DNA of 64,000 nt from Hymenoscyphus infarciens (taxonomy: Eukaryota; Ascomycota; Leotiomycetes; Helotiales; Helotiaceae): contig LLCB01000158.1 of assembly GCA_001414345.1 (NCBI GenBank), positions 62,001-126,000 on the forward strand, written 5' to 3'. Both the position numbers and the translations under genes were made by a program. Below the pieces are notes generated by a model, which was not told the DNA's origin, did no database searches, and saw only the letters and a list, made by a program, of their open reading frames with translations. Below are positions 48,018-60,636 of the stretch, one piece after another (position 1 is the first letter of the stretch; every line of letters begins with the position of its first letter).

Positions 48018-48936
48018 TTTTGAGGTTGCGTGAATCCAAATCCTTGTTTGGAAAGCACCTCGAAAAGGGAGTGTAATGAAGTGGTTGCAGATGAAAATGG
48101 GGGTGGCCGTCAGATGAGGGAGGTTCATTATTGGGGGAGAAGGTTTGGAGAGCTATTCGGGAGAAGATGTGATAAAAAAGTACATAGTGCATGGAATAAC
48201 GTATGTATGGGTAGTGTCTTGTAGTAAAGTAAAGTAATGAATATATGAAGTCCGATAAATTTAGTTTTTTGGCATGGTGGTAGCTTTCTTAAACGCTCAA
48301 GAGCCCACATACAACATGCCATTTATATGGTACCGGCTAATACTATCATCAATAGCTAGGAATCGCTTACCACTAAACACTTATTACTTGCAAAATGCAA
48401 GCAGGACAGGCCATAACAATCATATGATGGTGGCTGGGATTTTGACAAGTCACTTAAGCGAGGGTTAGCCTTGATAATTAGGATCTCTTCATAGGTAAAA
48501 AAGAAGAAGAAGAGTTGAGAGTGCATAGTTCTGGGTATTATTGCTTCACAAGTACTTTAAAATAGTCATTTAGCTTCTCTCATGTATAAATATAGCTTGT
48601 AAGCAAACTTCAATGTGAGGTGGGCTATCACTCTCCTAAACTAGCGAAACCCGTTATTTGAACTTACTCAGAAGTAATGCTCGAGTCCTGAAAGTGGTTT
48701 TTCTTACAGGATACTCGAGAAACCTGCTTCAGTGAAAGTTCTGCAGAACCTGTAAGTTTCCTCCTCCTGGATAAATGTGTCCGGTTTTTTTATGAATAAT
48801 TTAACTTGGGTATCCTTATTCATAAAGATCAGGAATAATTGATTTCAAGAAGACAAAAACCCAGAGATTGAGACAAGCTGGTTCCATAATTAGTGAACTT
48901 AGCTACTACACCAAAAATCTTTCACCCACCACGCAA
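48018..48936. other. Convergent intergenic region
   Basis: 3' flanks of the protease and of the minus-strand oxygenase-like gene. No gene or element is seen. Confidence 0.55.
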
Positions 48937-50188
48937 TTAAACAACGATAGCCTTAACTTCTACCGCTCTCAACGTCTCTTTCGCTTCCGCTTCCCCTTTG
49001 CCTTTTTCTAACTTCTCCCTCTTCTCCTCCTCAAACTGCTTATAAACAGCCTCCTTTACCCTGCCCTGATAGAAAGAAACTCCGTTCTCCTTATTCGGAT
49101 TCAAAATTCCTTCAGCATAAACCCCCGCTTCCAGGTTTTTCTGTGCCTTCTCACAGAGTTCGAAGTCTTCAATGGCGACTTGCCGAACGAACTTGAAGTA
49201 TTCCTCGAATTCTTGGTCGGTTCCCTGCTCATCCGTCAACGACAGACCCAAAAACGTAGGAAAGAACAGAAAAGGCCAGAGAGGAAATGATAACGGAACG
49301 CGAAGGGAAAACAAACAGAATGGTAATAGTCAAACTCCATCCTACTCTTCCCCGGCTCTTCAAGTGGCAAGGTCCGAAAACTACTCATCCCACCACCATA
49401 AATGTTCAAAGTACAAATCGGGTACAAATAAAGAAACAGTCCATCGGAAGTGACACCTTGCTTCCTCGGATCGGCGATATGTTGACTGAAGTTCGTGTGG
49501 TTGATTACCGAGTAGAAGGTTGGTGGATAGTACTTTGTGAAGGTTGGGTGAGTGTATTGACAGTGCAGGCATTCTTGGAAGCCATCGATCCTGGATTTGT
49601 TAGTTGAGGGCTTGGGGGAAAGGATGAGGAAAGGAAATGGAAGTGGAATACATTGTTTTCCAGTTGAAGTTTCCTTCGTAGCTTATGCTTCGTCGGTGGG
49701 GGAGTTTGGTGAAATCGACTTTGCTTGTTAGTTCATCTAGACCCTGGAAGAACTCGTCGAAGCTGGGTGCATTAAGCGAGAGGGTGGCAAAGACCAGGCC
49801 ACTTGATGTCTGATGGCTTTTTATTTGAGTGTTCTGTGTTATGTTTTAGTACTTGGGCGAAGTCAAGTATGGCATCAAGCAACTTTGAGATCCATACCTC
49901 CTTTTGAGCGTAGACAACAATCCCGTCAAAAGTTATTCCTTCGGAGGGTGGACTACGGTTTTCCACTACGATAGTTGTTTGTGCTATCTCATAGATGACC
50001 TTCTCTGAGCGGCTTTGAAACCGAGTGATAGGCCCCAGAAAGTGCCATGACTAGTATCGTAAGAATGATGGATAAGTTCGCCTCTGAATTGGAGAACCCG
50101 CCTTTTGGAAAACCCCTCTGCGCTCAAGCTGATAGAGAGGCTCGCTACAGAACCACGACGCGGGAAGTGTTCGTGCAAGAGATTCCAT
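48937..50188 (-). CDS. Rieske-oxygenase-like protein with catalytic domain but no Rieske ligands (319 aa)
   Basis: Related to the alpha subunit of ring-hydroxylating/choline monooxygenase-type enzymes. Exons: 50188-50102, 50050-49898, 49809-49652, 49590-49317 and 49224-48937 (960 nt, in frame). Introns 2-4 are GT-AG. Intron 1 has a GC donor (AAG|GCGGGT). The N-terminus has the family opening LPASWFCSEPLYQLERRGVF. The catalytic domain has NFNWKTM, IDGFQECLHCQYTHP with His142 and His147, LNIYGGGMSSFR, and FKFVRQVAIEDFELCE with Asp244. Together these form a complete 2-His-1-carboxylate iron site. Where the Rieske CxH and CxxH loops should be (residues 30-80) there is only a short segment, ITRFQSRSEKVIYEIAQ onward, with no Cys and one unrelated His. 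The product is about 100 residues shorter than usual. It is divergent from the Rieske-only gene at 50.9 kb. It may be a catalytic subunit needing a partner, or a decaying paralogue. Confidence 0.8.
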
Positions 50189-50900
50189 TTTGTAATTATT
50201 CTCAGATACAAAGGATGCTAAAAAGAATGACAGGTCACAATGTATAGTCAATTATCAGGCGACAGCATGACAATTGGGCTGCGGACGACGACCAGTAACA
50301 GTATTCTGGCAGCCAGCCCACATCTACTAAGGTAGCGTGGTAATGGATTGTAATTGGTCAGAACATATGAGTTGTCACAAGCCAAGCTCCAACGCATTCC
50401 CAAAGCGGTCATTCGATCCAGAGTAAACCTCAACCCTACATCTTCATGCATCGTCCGCCAGAACTATACGAATGAAACGGCTGCTCCAAAATGACTAAGT
50501 CGGGGTTTGCATCGTCGCACCGATCCGTGGTGTAACTTTTCCCCGAGGCCTCGAGAAAAGTGCGGATTGCAGGAAAGTGATGCCAGGGATTTGTTTTTCG
50601 TGAATAAATGCATCAAATGACTTAAGACGGCACTCTGATCCTTTAAAGAGGAGAAAGGGATGTATGCACCAACTTGGGCCGGAGGATTCAAATATATATC
50701 CTGGGGTTAGGTATGAAATGTGGTGTGACCAATGATGCGAATCGCATTGCGTTATCGCGATTCCGCACCAGAAACCGACTGGAAGTTGACGATATTAAGT
50801 ATTAAAGTGTATGGCATTTCTAGAAGATCTTGGATAACAGAAACCAATCAATCGGGTTATTTGTTTTCTCCAGAATCCCAAATAAACAGAATACAGCAAG
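50189..50900. promoter_or_regulatory. Shared divergent promoter of the two Rieske-type genes
   Basis: 712 bp lie between the two start codons, so both genes are probably controlled from here. A CCAAT box sits at about 50728 on the plus strand. A 7-bp inverted repeat, GAATCGC (50739-50745) and GCGATTC (50757-50763), has an 11-bp spacer and could be a regulator site. A TATATAT run lies near 50692. Co-regulation is inferred. Confidence 0.5.
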
Positions 50901-52381
50901 ATGGAAACGATAGCTCACTTTTTATATTATGCTGCACTTGTCTTCATTTTTGCGGCAGGATTTGCCCTTCGGTCTACCAATTTTGGAAAGCATCTCAGTA
51001 GCCATAGATTTTTGCAAGACTGGCTGCTTCCGAGCTCGGAGACAACAAGACTGACCGAGAAGATCCTAGAAAACCCCGAAACGACAGTCCAATCTGTTGT
51101 ACCCACCTACTCGGTTGATTGGTGGAAGAACGAGTCCCTTTTTCAACTCGAAAGACGTGCCATTTTTAGCAAGGTTGGTCTCCAAAAAGCCAGAGACTCA
51201 GCAATACTGACATTGGATTTGTAGACATGGCTCTTTGTGACACATAGCTGTCGATTTCGAAAAGTAGGCGACTACCGTACCTTTGAAATTGTAGGCTTTT
51301 CCGTCATCGTCATATTAGGAAAGGACCATCAACTTCGAGCTTTTCAGAATGTCTGCCGACATCGCGCATACCAGGTGGCGAAGAAAGAAAGTGGAAGTTC
51401 AACTGTGTTGGGGTGTAGGTACCATGGGTAAGTCATTCCTCCTGAAGAAAATACTTTTTCTTGCGATTCCGAAGGATTTTCGCAGGGCTTAAATCCTGCT
51501 AAAAGAATGGAACTGAGTCTAAGGTCTTGTGAAATAGGTGGAGTTACGACACCCGCGGAAAGTTGATCAAGGCGCCGGAGTTCGAAAATGTACCAGACTT
51601 CGACAAGAGCAAAAACAGCCTGTGGCAAGTCAAATTAGAAATTAGAAGAGGACTGGTTTTCATCAACATGGAGTCCACGGGGAATACTCCCACTCTTGAC
51701 TCAAAGACCCCTACAACTGCGGTTCCAGAGGTGAGAACCACAACTTTGAAGTGTGTTATGGAATGGAAGATCGATGGTCTCTTCAATTGGAAGCTGGCAG
51801 GTAAGTTGAACACTCTTTCATGAGTGCCACTCCTTTGCTGACCATTCTCTTTAGGCACTTCCCTGTTACCATACCCGAGTGGCATAACGTCTTGGTTAAC
51901 TCTCCCTCGATTTGGCCATCGAAGAGAAAACTTGGGATACACAGCTGTCATTGATAACCAAAGTTCCGGAGCTCTGCTAAGTCTTCGATTTCTGCCCAAA
52001 TCGGCGACAACCACAACCATCGAGTGTGTTTTGTACAAGCACGGCTCCTCGGGTTCTGAATTGGAATATGAAATTATGAGAAAATCTGTTCATGACAAAA
52101 TCAAGGAGCTCGAGAAGCAGCAAAAACGACTCTTTCAAAACCGCAACGGTGAAGGGGAATCAGCGAAGGCCAATTTTGACCGACAAGTAGAAATACGGCA
52201 GAACTTGAAGATGCACGCAGACGAAGAACATAAACTCGGGGAGGACATTCAACCTGCAGCCCAATCTCACTCCGTGACATCGGAAGGGAAACGAGACGAT
52301 GAATTTTGTCGCGATTTGGGGGCAAGCAAGGGAAGCAGATCGATATGCAGTGCGAGTGCGCAAGGTCTTCTTGACTGGTAA
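50901..52381 (+). CDS. Membrane-anchored Rieske [2Fe-2S] protein with degenerate oxygenase domain (421 aa)
   Basis: Exons: 50901-51173, 51225-51427, 51538-51800 and 51855-52381 (1266 nt), all GT-AG and in frame. Residues 4-26 form a hydrophobic anchor (FLYYAALVFIFAAGFAL). The WWKNESLFQLERRAIFSK segment matches the opening of the neighbouring gene, so the two are paralogues. The Rieske domain is textbook: C135-R-H137, 17 residues, then C155-R-Y-H158-G-W. The catalytic domain begins FNWKLAG (241-247) but lacks the ECxHCxxxxH motif; PYPSGITSWLTLPRFG follows instead, so no mononuclear iron site is visible. The C-terminus has a charged helical segment from about residue 310 and ends LLDW, as in the family. 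It may pass electrons to a partner or have lost activity. It converges with the esterase gene, 758 bp away. Confidence 0.83.
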
Positions 52382-53139
52382 ACATGACCCCACCAGGCAA
52401 AGCGGGTAGTATTTGTGTGCAAGAAGACTTAGATGCAGGTTTTTAGAAGACATTTGGAATGGAAGATATTGTTTGTAAAAGCAACCCAGGTTGTGGTTGA
52501 GATCAAAGGCCAAGGAGAAAATATTATACCCACGTGACAGCCCCTATTCCAGCCACACCTGCATTGTTTTGTCTTACCAATTTGTATACCAACTCAACCT
52601 AGTCTGTTGCTGTGGAATTATCTTCTTCGAAATTGCTCAAATACTCAAATCACCTGTGAATTGTTTCTATAGTAATAGATACCTTTCAAGAATCGAAATA
52701 GCTCTTATCAAATATTATTGTTGATAAGTTAGTTAAAGACACTTACGAAATGGTATACTTGTGTCATGGCGAAACTTGTAAGTGTCTAGATACAAGTGAC
52801 ATAATAAAGAATATTGAAATCGATTCATCGCTCGCATATAGCCAGACCGCGATTTCGAAGGATCTTTCGCGCAACCCTCTATGATAGAATTCTTGCTCAC
52901 ACGCCAGACATAATCAGTAGCTGCACTCGGGCATTGCAAAAAACTTTTCGTTTTCAAAGCAAGCACTTGAACCCCAGAAACACTCGCGCTGGTTCTGGCC
53001 CCAAACCCGGAAGCGAGTTGCTCGCAAAACTACGGCTTACTCGCAACTTTTAGCCTTTACTTCAAGATCAACTCTCACAAACCATAATCTCATTAACAAA
53101 TACGTTCCTCTACCTCTGCTTTCCTGCCACCTTCCTCCC
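52382..53139. other. Convergent intergenic region
   Basis: 3' flanks of the Rieske gene and the esterase gene. No features are recognised. Confidence 0.55.
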
Positions 53140-54940
53140 TCAAACACAAGCCCAATTCTCCATCACATTCCCATCCCCACCCAAAAACCTATTAACACCC
53201 GGAAAAGCACAATGTCTCCTCCGCCTCTCCACCACACCCCCTTTGACATCATCTACAAACTTCGTCCCCTCAATTGTCACAGGGGCTTTCCGATGTTCAA
53301 CCCACTCCACAATAGCAGCCAGAACATTCCCCTCCCTCGTCCACCCGGCATCACCTAAAGAGGATTGGCCGATCATCCACGCCCCCGGTCCGCTGTTGCA
53401 ATGATTCATCCCGGAGATCTGGAAGTATTTTAGGTAGGTGTTGAGTTCCTTTTCAGGGGTGGATTCAAGGAGATGGTTGTAGAGACGGTTTGTAGCGTAG
53501 GAGGTAATCTGTTGATCTTGGAGGCCGTGGTAGATGATCATTTTCCCGTTGTTGTTTTGGAAGGGGGTGAGGGTTTGGGGGTATGTTTGGACGTTGAAGG
53601 GGTTGGTGGATTGGGCGAGGGTTATATCTTGGGGTTTGAAGGTTGTGGGATCCCAGAGGGGGTTTTTGTGGATGACGTAGCGGAACCAATCCTTCTCTGT
53701 TAGTCAGTTCAAGAAGAAAGAAGAAGGAGAAGAAGAAGAAGAAAATGATAGGTGGAAAAGGGGAACTTACAAGCGAATAAGCAAACATCTTTCCATTGTA
53801 AAACCCCGTTGAAGCCGCGATCTCACTTCCCGGTTGCATGCCCGGATACACCAACTCCCCACCCTCGCCAAGTAAGGGCTGGAAAACACTCCTCACAATC
53901 TCAACCTGGGCAGCATTTAAACACAAACTACTGTTCGTAACCCCTCCACCACAAAGTAAAGTTTCGGGGTGGAAATCACATTCCCTAGGATTCTCCAACA
54001 CTCCATCCCTAACCCCATCATTGAAATCACACTGCTTCAAAACTTCCCCATGGATCAACCCCTTCCACGTGTCTGGCGAAATAAAATTCGGAGCATCAGG
54101 GGAACCGGTTTTGTTGAAAAAGGAGGCGCGCCAGGAAGTCATGTTATTGAAATTTGAAGCCGGTGCCCCGATGACTATTCCATCGTAATCTTTGGGAAAC
54201 AACTCAGCGGCTTCGAGACCTTGGCGACCACCTCCGGAACAACCTAGGTAATAGGAGTGTCTTGGGTGTTCGTGGAAGAAATTTTTGACGAGAGTTTTGG
54301 CTATGGTTGTCGAGGTGTGAAGGCTAGGTTTTGGTTAGGATTGCCGAAGGAAAAGGGGGGCAGGGGGGCGCACGCTCGGAATACGTAGTCTTGTAAGACC
54401 TCGTCGTTGTTGAGGAAGGATGTTCCTCCTGTGCCGTTGTGACCATTGTTAGAACCTACTGTCGAGAACCCGTATTTTGCGCCGTAATTGATATCTGTAC
54501 AAGTTTGATTTTAGCAAAGAAGTAGAGAAGTAAGTTGGTTTATAAGTGAAGTAAATACCTTCATATTTCGTGCACCCATCAATTCCACCATTCCCGGTAG
54601 CAAGAAATCGACCGGTCCAATTCGAAGGAAGCCAAACTTCAGAAAGAACGTTGGATCTGCTCGAAGTAGTTATATTCAAAGCGATACGACAGATGTCTAC
54701 AGAGACAGTTTGATTTGGGCGATTGCAACTTGGATCATTCGATGGATACAATATGGTCTGCCCGGCTAAAATGAATTCGTGCGCATTTATAGTTGCATTC
54801 GCGGTGTAATTGAGGGGCTCAAACTCCAGGCACTTAGACTCAAAGTGTGATTGAGAATTTTCTGTGAGTCCAAATACCAATGGGTACATGGAGGCGAGAT
54901 ATGCCACTGTTGCCATGGGAAAGTGCAGCATCTTGAACAT
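53140..54940 (-). CDS. Secreted tannase/feruloyl esterase family protein (536 aa)
   Basis: Hydrolyses esters of phenolic acids such as ferulate or gallate in plant material; predicted extracellular. Exons: 54940-54559, 54494-54374, 54323-53771 and 53694-53140 (1611 nt). Introns are GT-AG and frame is kept. An N-terminal signal-like segment (MATVAYLASMYPLVFGL) lies at residues 9-25. The nucleophile motif is YYLGCSGGGRQG with Ser197. The acid is Asp412 in IIYHGLQDQQ and the base is His450 in SGMNHC. Adjacent cysteines C196 and C451 fit the family's CS-D-HC arrangement, where a disulfide joins Ser- and His-bearing loops. Upstream, GRFLATGNGG and NYGAKYGFSTVGSNNGHNG are typical. The start could be the ATG at 54931. 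Tannase and feruloyl esterase activity cannot be told apart from sequence. Confidence 0.92.
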
Positions 54941-55969
54941 TGGGACTTCTCAAAAAACCGAAAGTCAAGACCCGGTGAGGAAATACATTTGGGAGCGCGT
55001 TTTCCTCATAGGGTTTGTGAGACGGAAAATTTGTGGAATTTTGGGAAGAGCGTTCTCAGAAATGTGCAAAGTATTGAATACCAATGCCTGATGGGGTAGA
55101 TTTCCGACCCCGCATTCCATGCCCTGTCTCATTGGCGGAAAGTGAGGAGATTCACGTGTTGAAATTCATTCTCGTCACCGAATGTACGATGTGACGAATG
55201 GTTTATCATTTGATCTTTGAAATGTAGAAGTAATTGCTCGAAAGTTACATGAGAATGTTCATTGACAATTGTCCATATCCAAATGAGATTGATGAAGAAC
55301 GAAAGAATGATATACGGAAGGGAGGGAAAAACGAAAGTAGTAGGTAGGTAGTTCTTAGAAGCTTCGTCTTCTTTTCCCACTCCGCACTCCGTGCCCAAAA
55401 CCAACTGAAAACACATCGGCAGCGAGTTGGTTCTATTAAACAAGAAACAGTCATGAAAAGTCAGATAACTCGTGACGAGTCCCTGTTCTCCAGTTCCCAT
55501 CATCAGATGCTAGCTGGCAAAGGAACTATTTTGTGATTCTCACAGTCGCAAACGAAAGGGCCCCCATCTATTGAAATACCGAGTAGTTTGCGATTATGCT
55601 GGTGGGGGTGAGCGAGTATATGACTGTATCAGATGACATGGCGATGCTGTTACGTACTCGTAACACTGTAAAACATGCTTAGAAGGGCTCGTAGGGAACA
55701 AACATTGACATTGCGCAATCGTGGTGATGGTAAAGCCGGAACAAATAGGCAACACGCAGAAGAGAAGAGTAAATCTAGAAACCTCGCAACTTGCTGGGCC
55801 TGGGCACAATGAGGAAACCAATGAAGGGACTTAGAAATACGAAAAAGATAGAAAGGAGTGTTGCTGGTGTTGTCCCTGCATATTCACCCAGGGGAAAATT
55901 CCAATGACGCAGCTTCGTCATCTCTTGGCGCTCACTCGGCAACTCCCGTCCCGTCATTTTGATAGACGG
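54941..55969. other. Intergenic up to the MITE/LTR element
   Basis: Upstream region of the esterase. Small minus-strand frames (55594-55821, 55775-55957, 55129-55503) include a hydrophobic 60-codon frame whose ATG lies 12 bp from the transposon end. It may be a gene fragment cut by the insertion, but support is weak. Confidence 0.45.
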
Positions 55970-56357
55970 CTCTACGGGGAAGAAAAACCGTGCGCTTTTG
56001 AGGCATAGGCCACCTTACCTAAAACCACCTCTTTTTATCTCTAATTTATGACTTTTTATTACTTTATATATAAATTAGATAGTAAATTAATATCTAATAA
56101 TGTGTTATTTGTCTCTTACGCTCTCTATACTTATAAATCTGATATATAAACCTCTTATATATATGATTTACTATCTTCTAGCTTAATATTCTATTAAAAA
56201 CTTCTAAGAACTAGTTATAACTCTCCTTCTATGTGTTCGTTCTCTTTAAATAGAATAATTTCTTAATAGTATAAGCTATTATCTTAATAAGAAATAGAGA
56301 GCTTAATTCTAGGTATTTTAAATAGACTAAATTAGTAGAATATAGATAGGAATATAG

Positions 56358-56853
56358 TATAATAGCACGAAATATATATAACTATAGTAGAGGTATATGA
56401 GAGTGCGTATAGTAGAATGACGTATATAGATACTAGGTACTAATATAGAAGAAAATAATAACTATCTCTCTTCTATATTAAATATAAACGTCTATATATA
56501 AGAGTTTAGAAGCTTCTAAGTTCTAATAATAATAATAACCGAGCTCTATCTAATATAGCTAATACTAAATAATAAGAGCTAAAAAGCTAAATATATAACC
56601 TTTAATTCTTTAAAAAGCTAAATATATAATATCTAAACCTTAATCTCTTTTATATATAAATATTAGATATTAATACCTTTAGTACTTCGCTTATATAAGT
56701 ATTAGTTATTTATAATCTTAGCTCTAAAGGTATTAGAGGTATTAGTACTACTTAGAAGTATTAGTAGTTTTATAAATACTAACAAATTTAGAATAGTACT
56801 ATTATATAATAATCTAGCTATTATATAATAATCTAGGATAGCGTACTATTATA
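56358..56853. repeat. Left LTR (496 bp)
   Basis: Direct repeat of 60637-61132 with the same length. It begins TATAATAGCACGAAATA and ends GTACTATTATA. Confidence 0.9.
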
Positions 56854-59800
56854 TCTCTCCTTTTTTAAAAAGACTCGTCTTAAGTCTTTAGTTATTAACT
56901 AGTATAGTATTAGGTTAATTAGAGTATTATTTATCTCTTTATTATAAAGAATATAACTTTTATTACTATTATAGTATCTAGTAGTCGAGGTAGAGTTAGT
57001 AGCTAGTGGTATTATTATTTAAGAGCTAATTACTCTTTATTTACTACTATATACTATATAATAATAGAATATAAATAGAAGAGAAGCTAATAATTAGCTA
57101 GTAGGTAGAAAGCAGTACGCTACTATAGAGTTATTATGTTCTTACTATTATTATATATTATAATAGTAATTATTAAGTAATAAATAATAATTGTAAAGTA
57201 ATAGCTATTATTATAAGTAGTATATTAGTAAGCGACTTTTCCTTAATTCTAACTTCTCTTCTTCTTTTCTTTTTATCTAAATAATATAAATAATAAGAAT
57301 ACCTTCTAATTAGGTATATTCTTATATACTAACTTATCTTCTAGAATATATATATATATTATATATATATATATAAAAGTAAGTTCTTCTCTTCTTAATT
57401 AGACCTGATTTAGAGCTAATCTAATATAGTAAAATGCTTCTTCTATGTCCTCCTAGTGTGCTTCTAGCTGCTTACTAAGTCTACTACGTTTAGTACTTTT
57501 AAGTAAAATCTTAGAATAGAGATTACGTATATACTTTTAAGAAGCTAAAGTCAAAGAAGTATAGATACTATATTAAGTAGAATACTATATATATCTTAGT
57601 AAGTTTAATTCTAAATATATACTAAATTCGTTCTAACTTAGGTAGTTACTATAGTTTATTAAGAAGGAGTTTAGTAAGTTTAAGAGTAAGGAGAAGAAGA
57701 GGGAGGTTAAGAAGGCTGTTAAGGCCTTAGATAAGGTATTAGTTGTTATTAGTATAGAGGTACTAAAGAATAGTTTAGAGGTATAGTTCGCTCTCTTAGA
57801 GGAAACTTAGATGCTTTATACTAAGGTTATTATAAGTACTTCTTACTTATTAGAGAGGTTTTAGTTACTAATATTTAATAGTTCTTACGCTATGCTATAG
57901 AGAGTAGGACCTCTGTTTAAACCTAGGTTTAGGTCCTCTTCGAGGCTTACCTAAAGAGTTTATAGGCGTCTCCTCTAAAGCCGGTTATAAGAGGTCGCCG
58001 AGGTAAGAAACGTTCTTATAAAGAGGAGGTAGTAGAGAAAGAGCTAATTTAGGCTTCTTACGCTTAGAAGAGTAAGGAGAATAATAATAAGTTAGAGAAA
58101 GAAGAGGCTACGGCTTAGAGAGGGTTAGTAGGCTCTATTTTAGTAGTAACTCGGTCTTAGTTCTTTACTTTATTAACTTCGAATATTCTTACTAGTTAGT
58201 GTTTTATCTTAGGTTTTTATTATAAGTTCTTTATTAAAAGTAACTAGAATTAGAAGGTATTAATAGAGTTTTATAAATTAACTCTTTTATCTAATTCTTA
58301 TCTAATTCCTATATATTAAGCTATTTAGAGAGGTGTTAGAGTAGTCCTAGCTCTTCTAGATATTTAGTATGAAAGTCTTTTAGACGATGTAGTAAACCCT
58401 AAAAATTATCTATAGAATACTAAGTAAGATCTAAATTATATCTGACCTAGTTCGTAGATATTTAAAAAAGAGACTTTATTTCTAATATTAAAGTATAAGC
58501 ATTCGCGTTCGCTAAAAGAGTATAGTCTAATCCTGTCTAGTAGATTAGAAAAAGTTTAAAGCTTAAAAAGTTTAAAAAGTTTAAAAAGTTTAAAGTAGAG
58601 ATAGAGGCGAATTTAGAAGAGAGTTAGAAGCAAATATTAAGAGGTAACGTTATAGGTAATAGTAATAACTTAGTTAAGAGCTTACTTTAAGAGCGTACCT
58701 ATTCGTATCTGATTTAAATTTAAATAAAACATCTAATATACTAGATATAAAAGAAAGTAAGTTTGTCTAAACTTAGGTCGGCGAGGACTTAGAGTAAAGT
58801 TAGAAACGAAAAGTTGATAATATTATAGATAGTAATAACTTAGCTAAGAGGTTACTATTCTTTCGAGAGCGTACTAATTCGTATCCGAGTCGAATTTAGA
58901 TGAAAAAGAACTTCTAGCCCTGCTAGAAGTAAAAGAAGGTAAGACAGTAAAGACTATAAGACTATAAGACTCTATACCAGAGTCGGTGAGGTTTCGGCTA
59001 GTCAAAACAAAAGAGTTATTACCGAATGTTGAAAACGCTGTCTAAAATATCCAGATAATAAAAAGAGGAGTTTCAGATGTTTAAAAGCGAAGTTGTTATC
59101 GAAGTTTATCGAATTATTCGAGTATCTAGGGATAATAAAAGAGATAGTTTCAGATAGTTAAAAGAACTTAATATCAAATGTTAAAAATGCTATCTAATGT
59201 TCAGGATAATAAAAAAGGGGTATAGTTTTAGATACGATATTTATTAGTACTATTATAAGACTATGTTACTTAGGCTTATAGACTACCTTATTCTCTTTAG
59301 AGTACTTAAGAACTTATTTATCTTCCGATTCCGATTCCACTTCTAAAGTAGAGAACGATTCGCTATTATATTATAGAGAGTTTAGAGCTAAACTAGACAA
59401 GGATAGAGAGGTATTCTGAACCGTAGTACTAATATCTTATAACTTAGTATTTTAGCAGGTCTCCTTATCTATAGCTAAAAGATTATTTACTATCTTAGCA
59501 AAGTTATAATTCTAGCGTCTTTTAAGAGTAGTAGACGCGTTTTAGAGCTGAGGTATAATCTTATTTTATTCTATATATAAAAGAACCTTTCTAATTCTAG
59601 TATCTCTCTAAGTATAGCTATACTCGAAAAGTAACCTTTTAAAGTCAGTAAAAGTTTCTTTAGCGTATTCTTCTTCTAATTCTACTTCCTTCTCTTTTAA
59701 CTTCTATCTCTTTTAACCTTTATACTAGCGAGGACTCGTTCTATAACTGTAGTCTTTTTAAATATCTACTAGTAGAGGTATTTTCAAAGGAAAAGTTTAG

Positions 59801-60636
59801 AGTAGAGTTAGATAATGTTTAGTCGAGAAACAGCGATAACTTAGCTAAGAGCTTACTTCTAAGTTTCGTTCTAATAGAAAGCGTATTTTAACTAATTCGT
59901 ATTAGATTTAAGGTTTAAGAAGTAGTAGAAAGTTTATCAAAGGCAGAGGCTTATAAGCGAAAGAGGTCTAAATATAGGCTTTAAAAAGTAAAGAAGAGTT
60001 TAAACGAAGGTTCGAAAGAGAGGTCGAATTAGTAAGAGTTTAAAGATAGAGTGTTTTTAAGTTATTAACTTTATAGTTCGCTTATAATTATATCTATCTC
60101 GTCTAATCAATTGTTTTATCCTTTATTTTTATACTACTATCTCGTCTATATATTATCCGCATTTAAGAAGTCTCGCTTATTATTTCGTCAGAATCTTCTA
60201 GGTCTTAGTATACAGTTACAGATTAGAGATAGTTTAGAGAGTCTTTCGAAAAGAAGAGTAGCCCTAGAAGAGGGTTGTCGCTCGACGCCTTATAGCGGAA
60301 CTAGAGAGGGAGGGTAAGATCAGATTTAGAAGCCTTCTAGATAACTATTATAAGTTAACTTATTTACTAAATCTAGGGTTATTAGAACTCTTAAGAACAC
60401 TTAGCGTATTCTAATCTCTTAATATATACTGAAACACGATTTTTACTAGCTATTTATATAGATACTAAACCCTAGTATTACTAGCTATCTAGGTAGTCTC
60501 TGATTACCTAGCTATTTAAGAATACCGTTGTAATATTCTAAATCAAAGGTGAATCAACTTCTAAACAAAGAGTAGCGATAAGCTTAAAGGAGATATTATT
60601 AAGGCTATTACTAGCGAAGAACAGTTATTGTTTTTA

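Noticed and set aside
54941..55969. Small hydrophobic minus-strand gene cut by the transposon
   Set aside because: A single 60-codon frame with no homology signal; not enough to call a gene.
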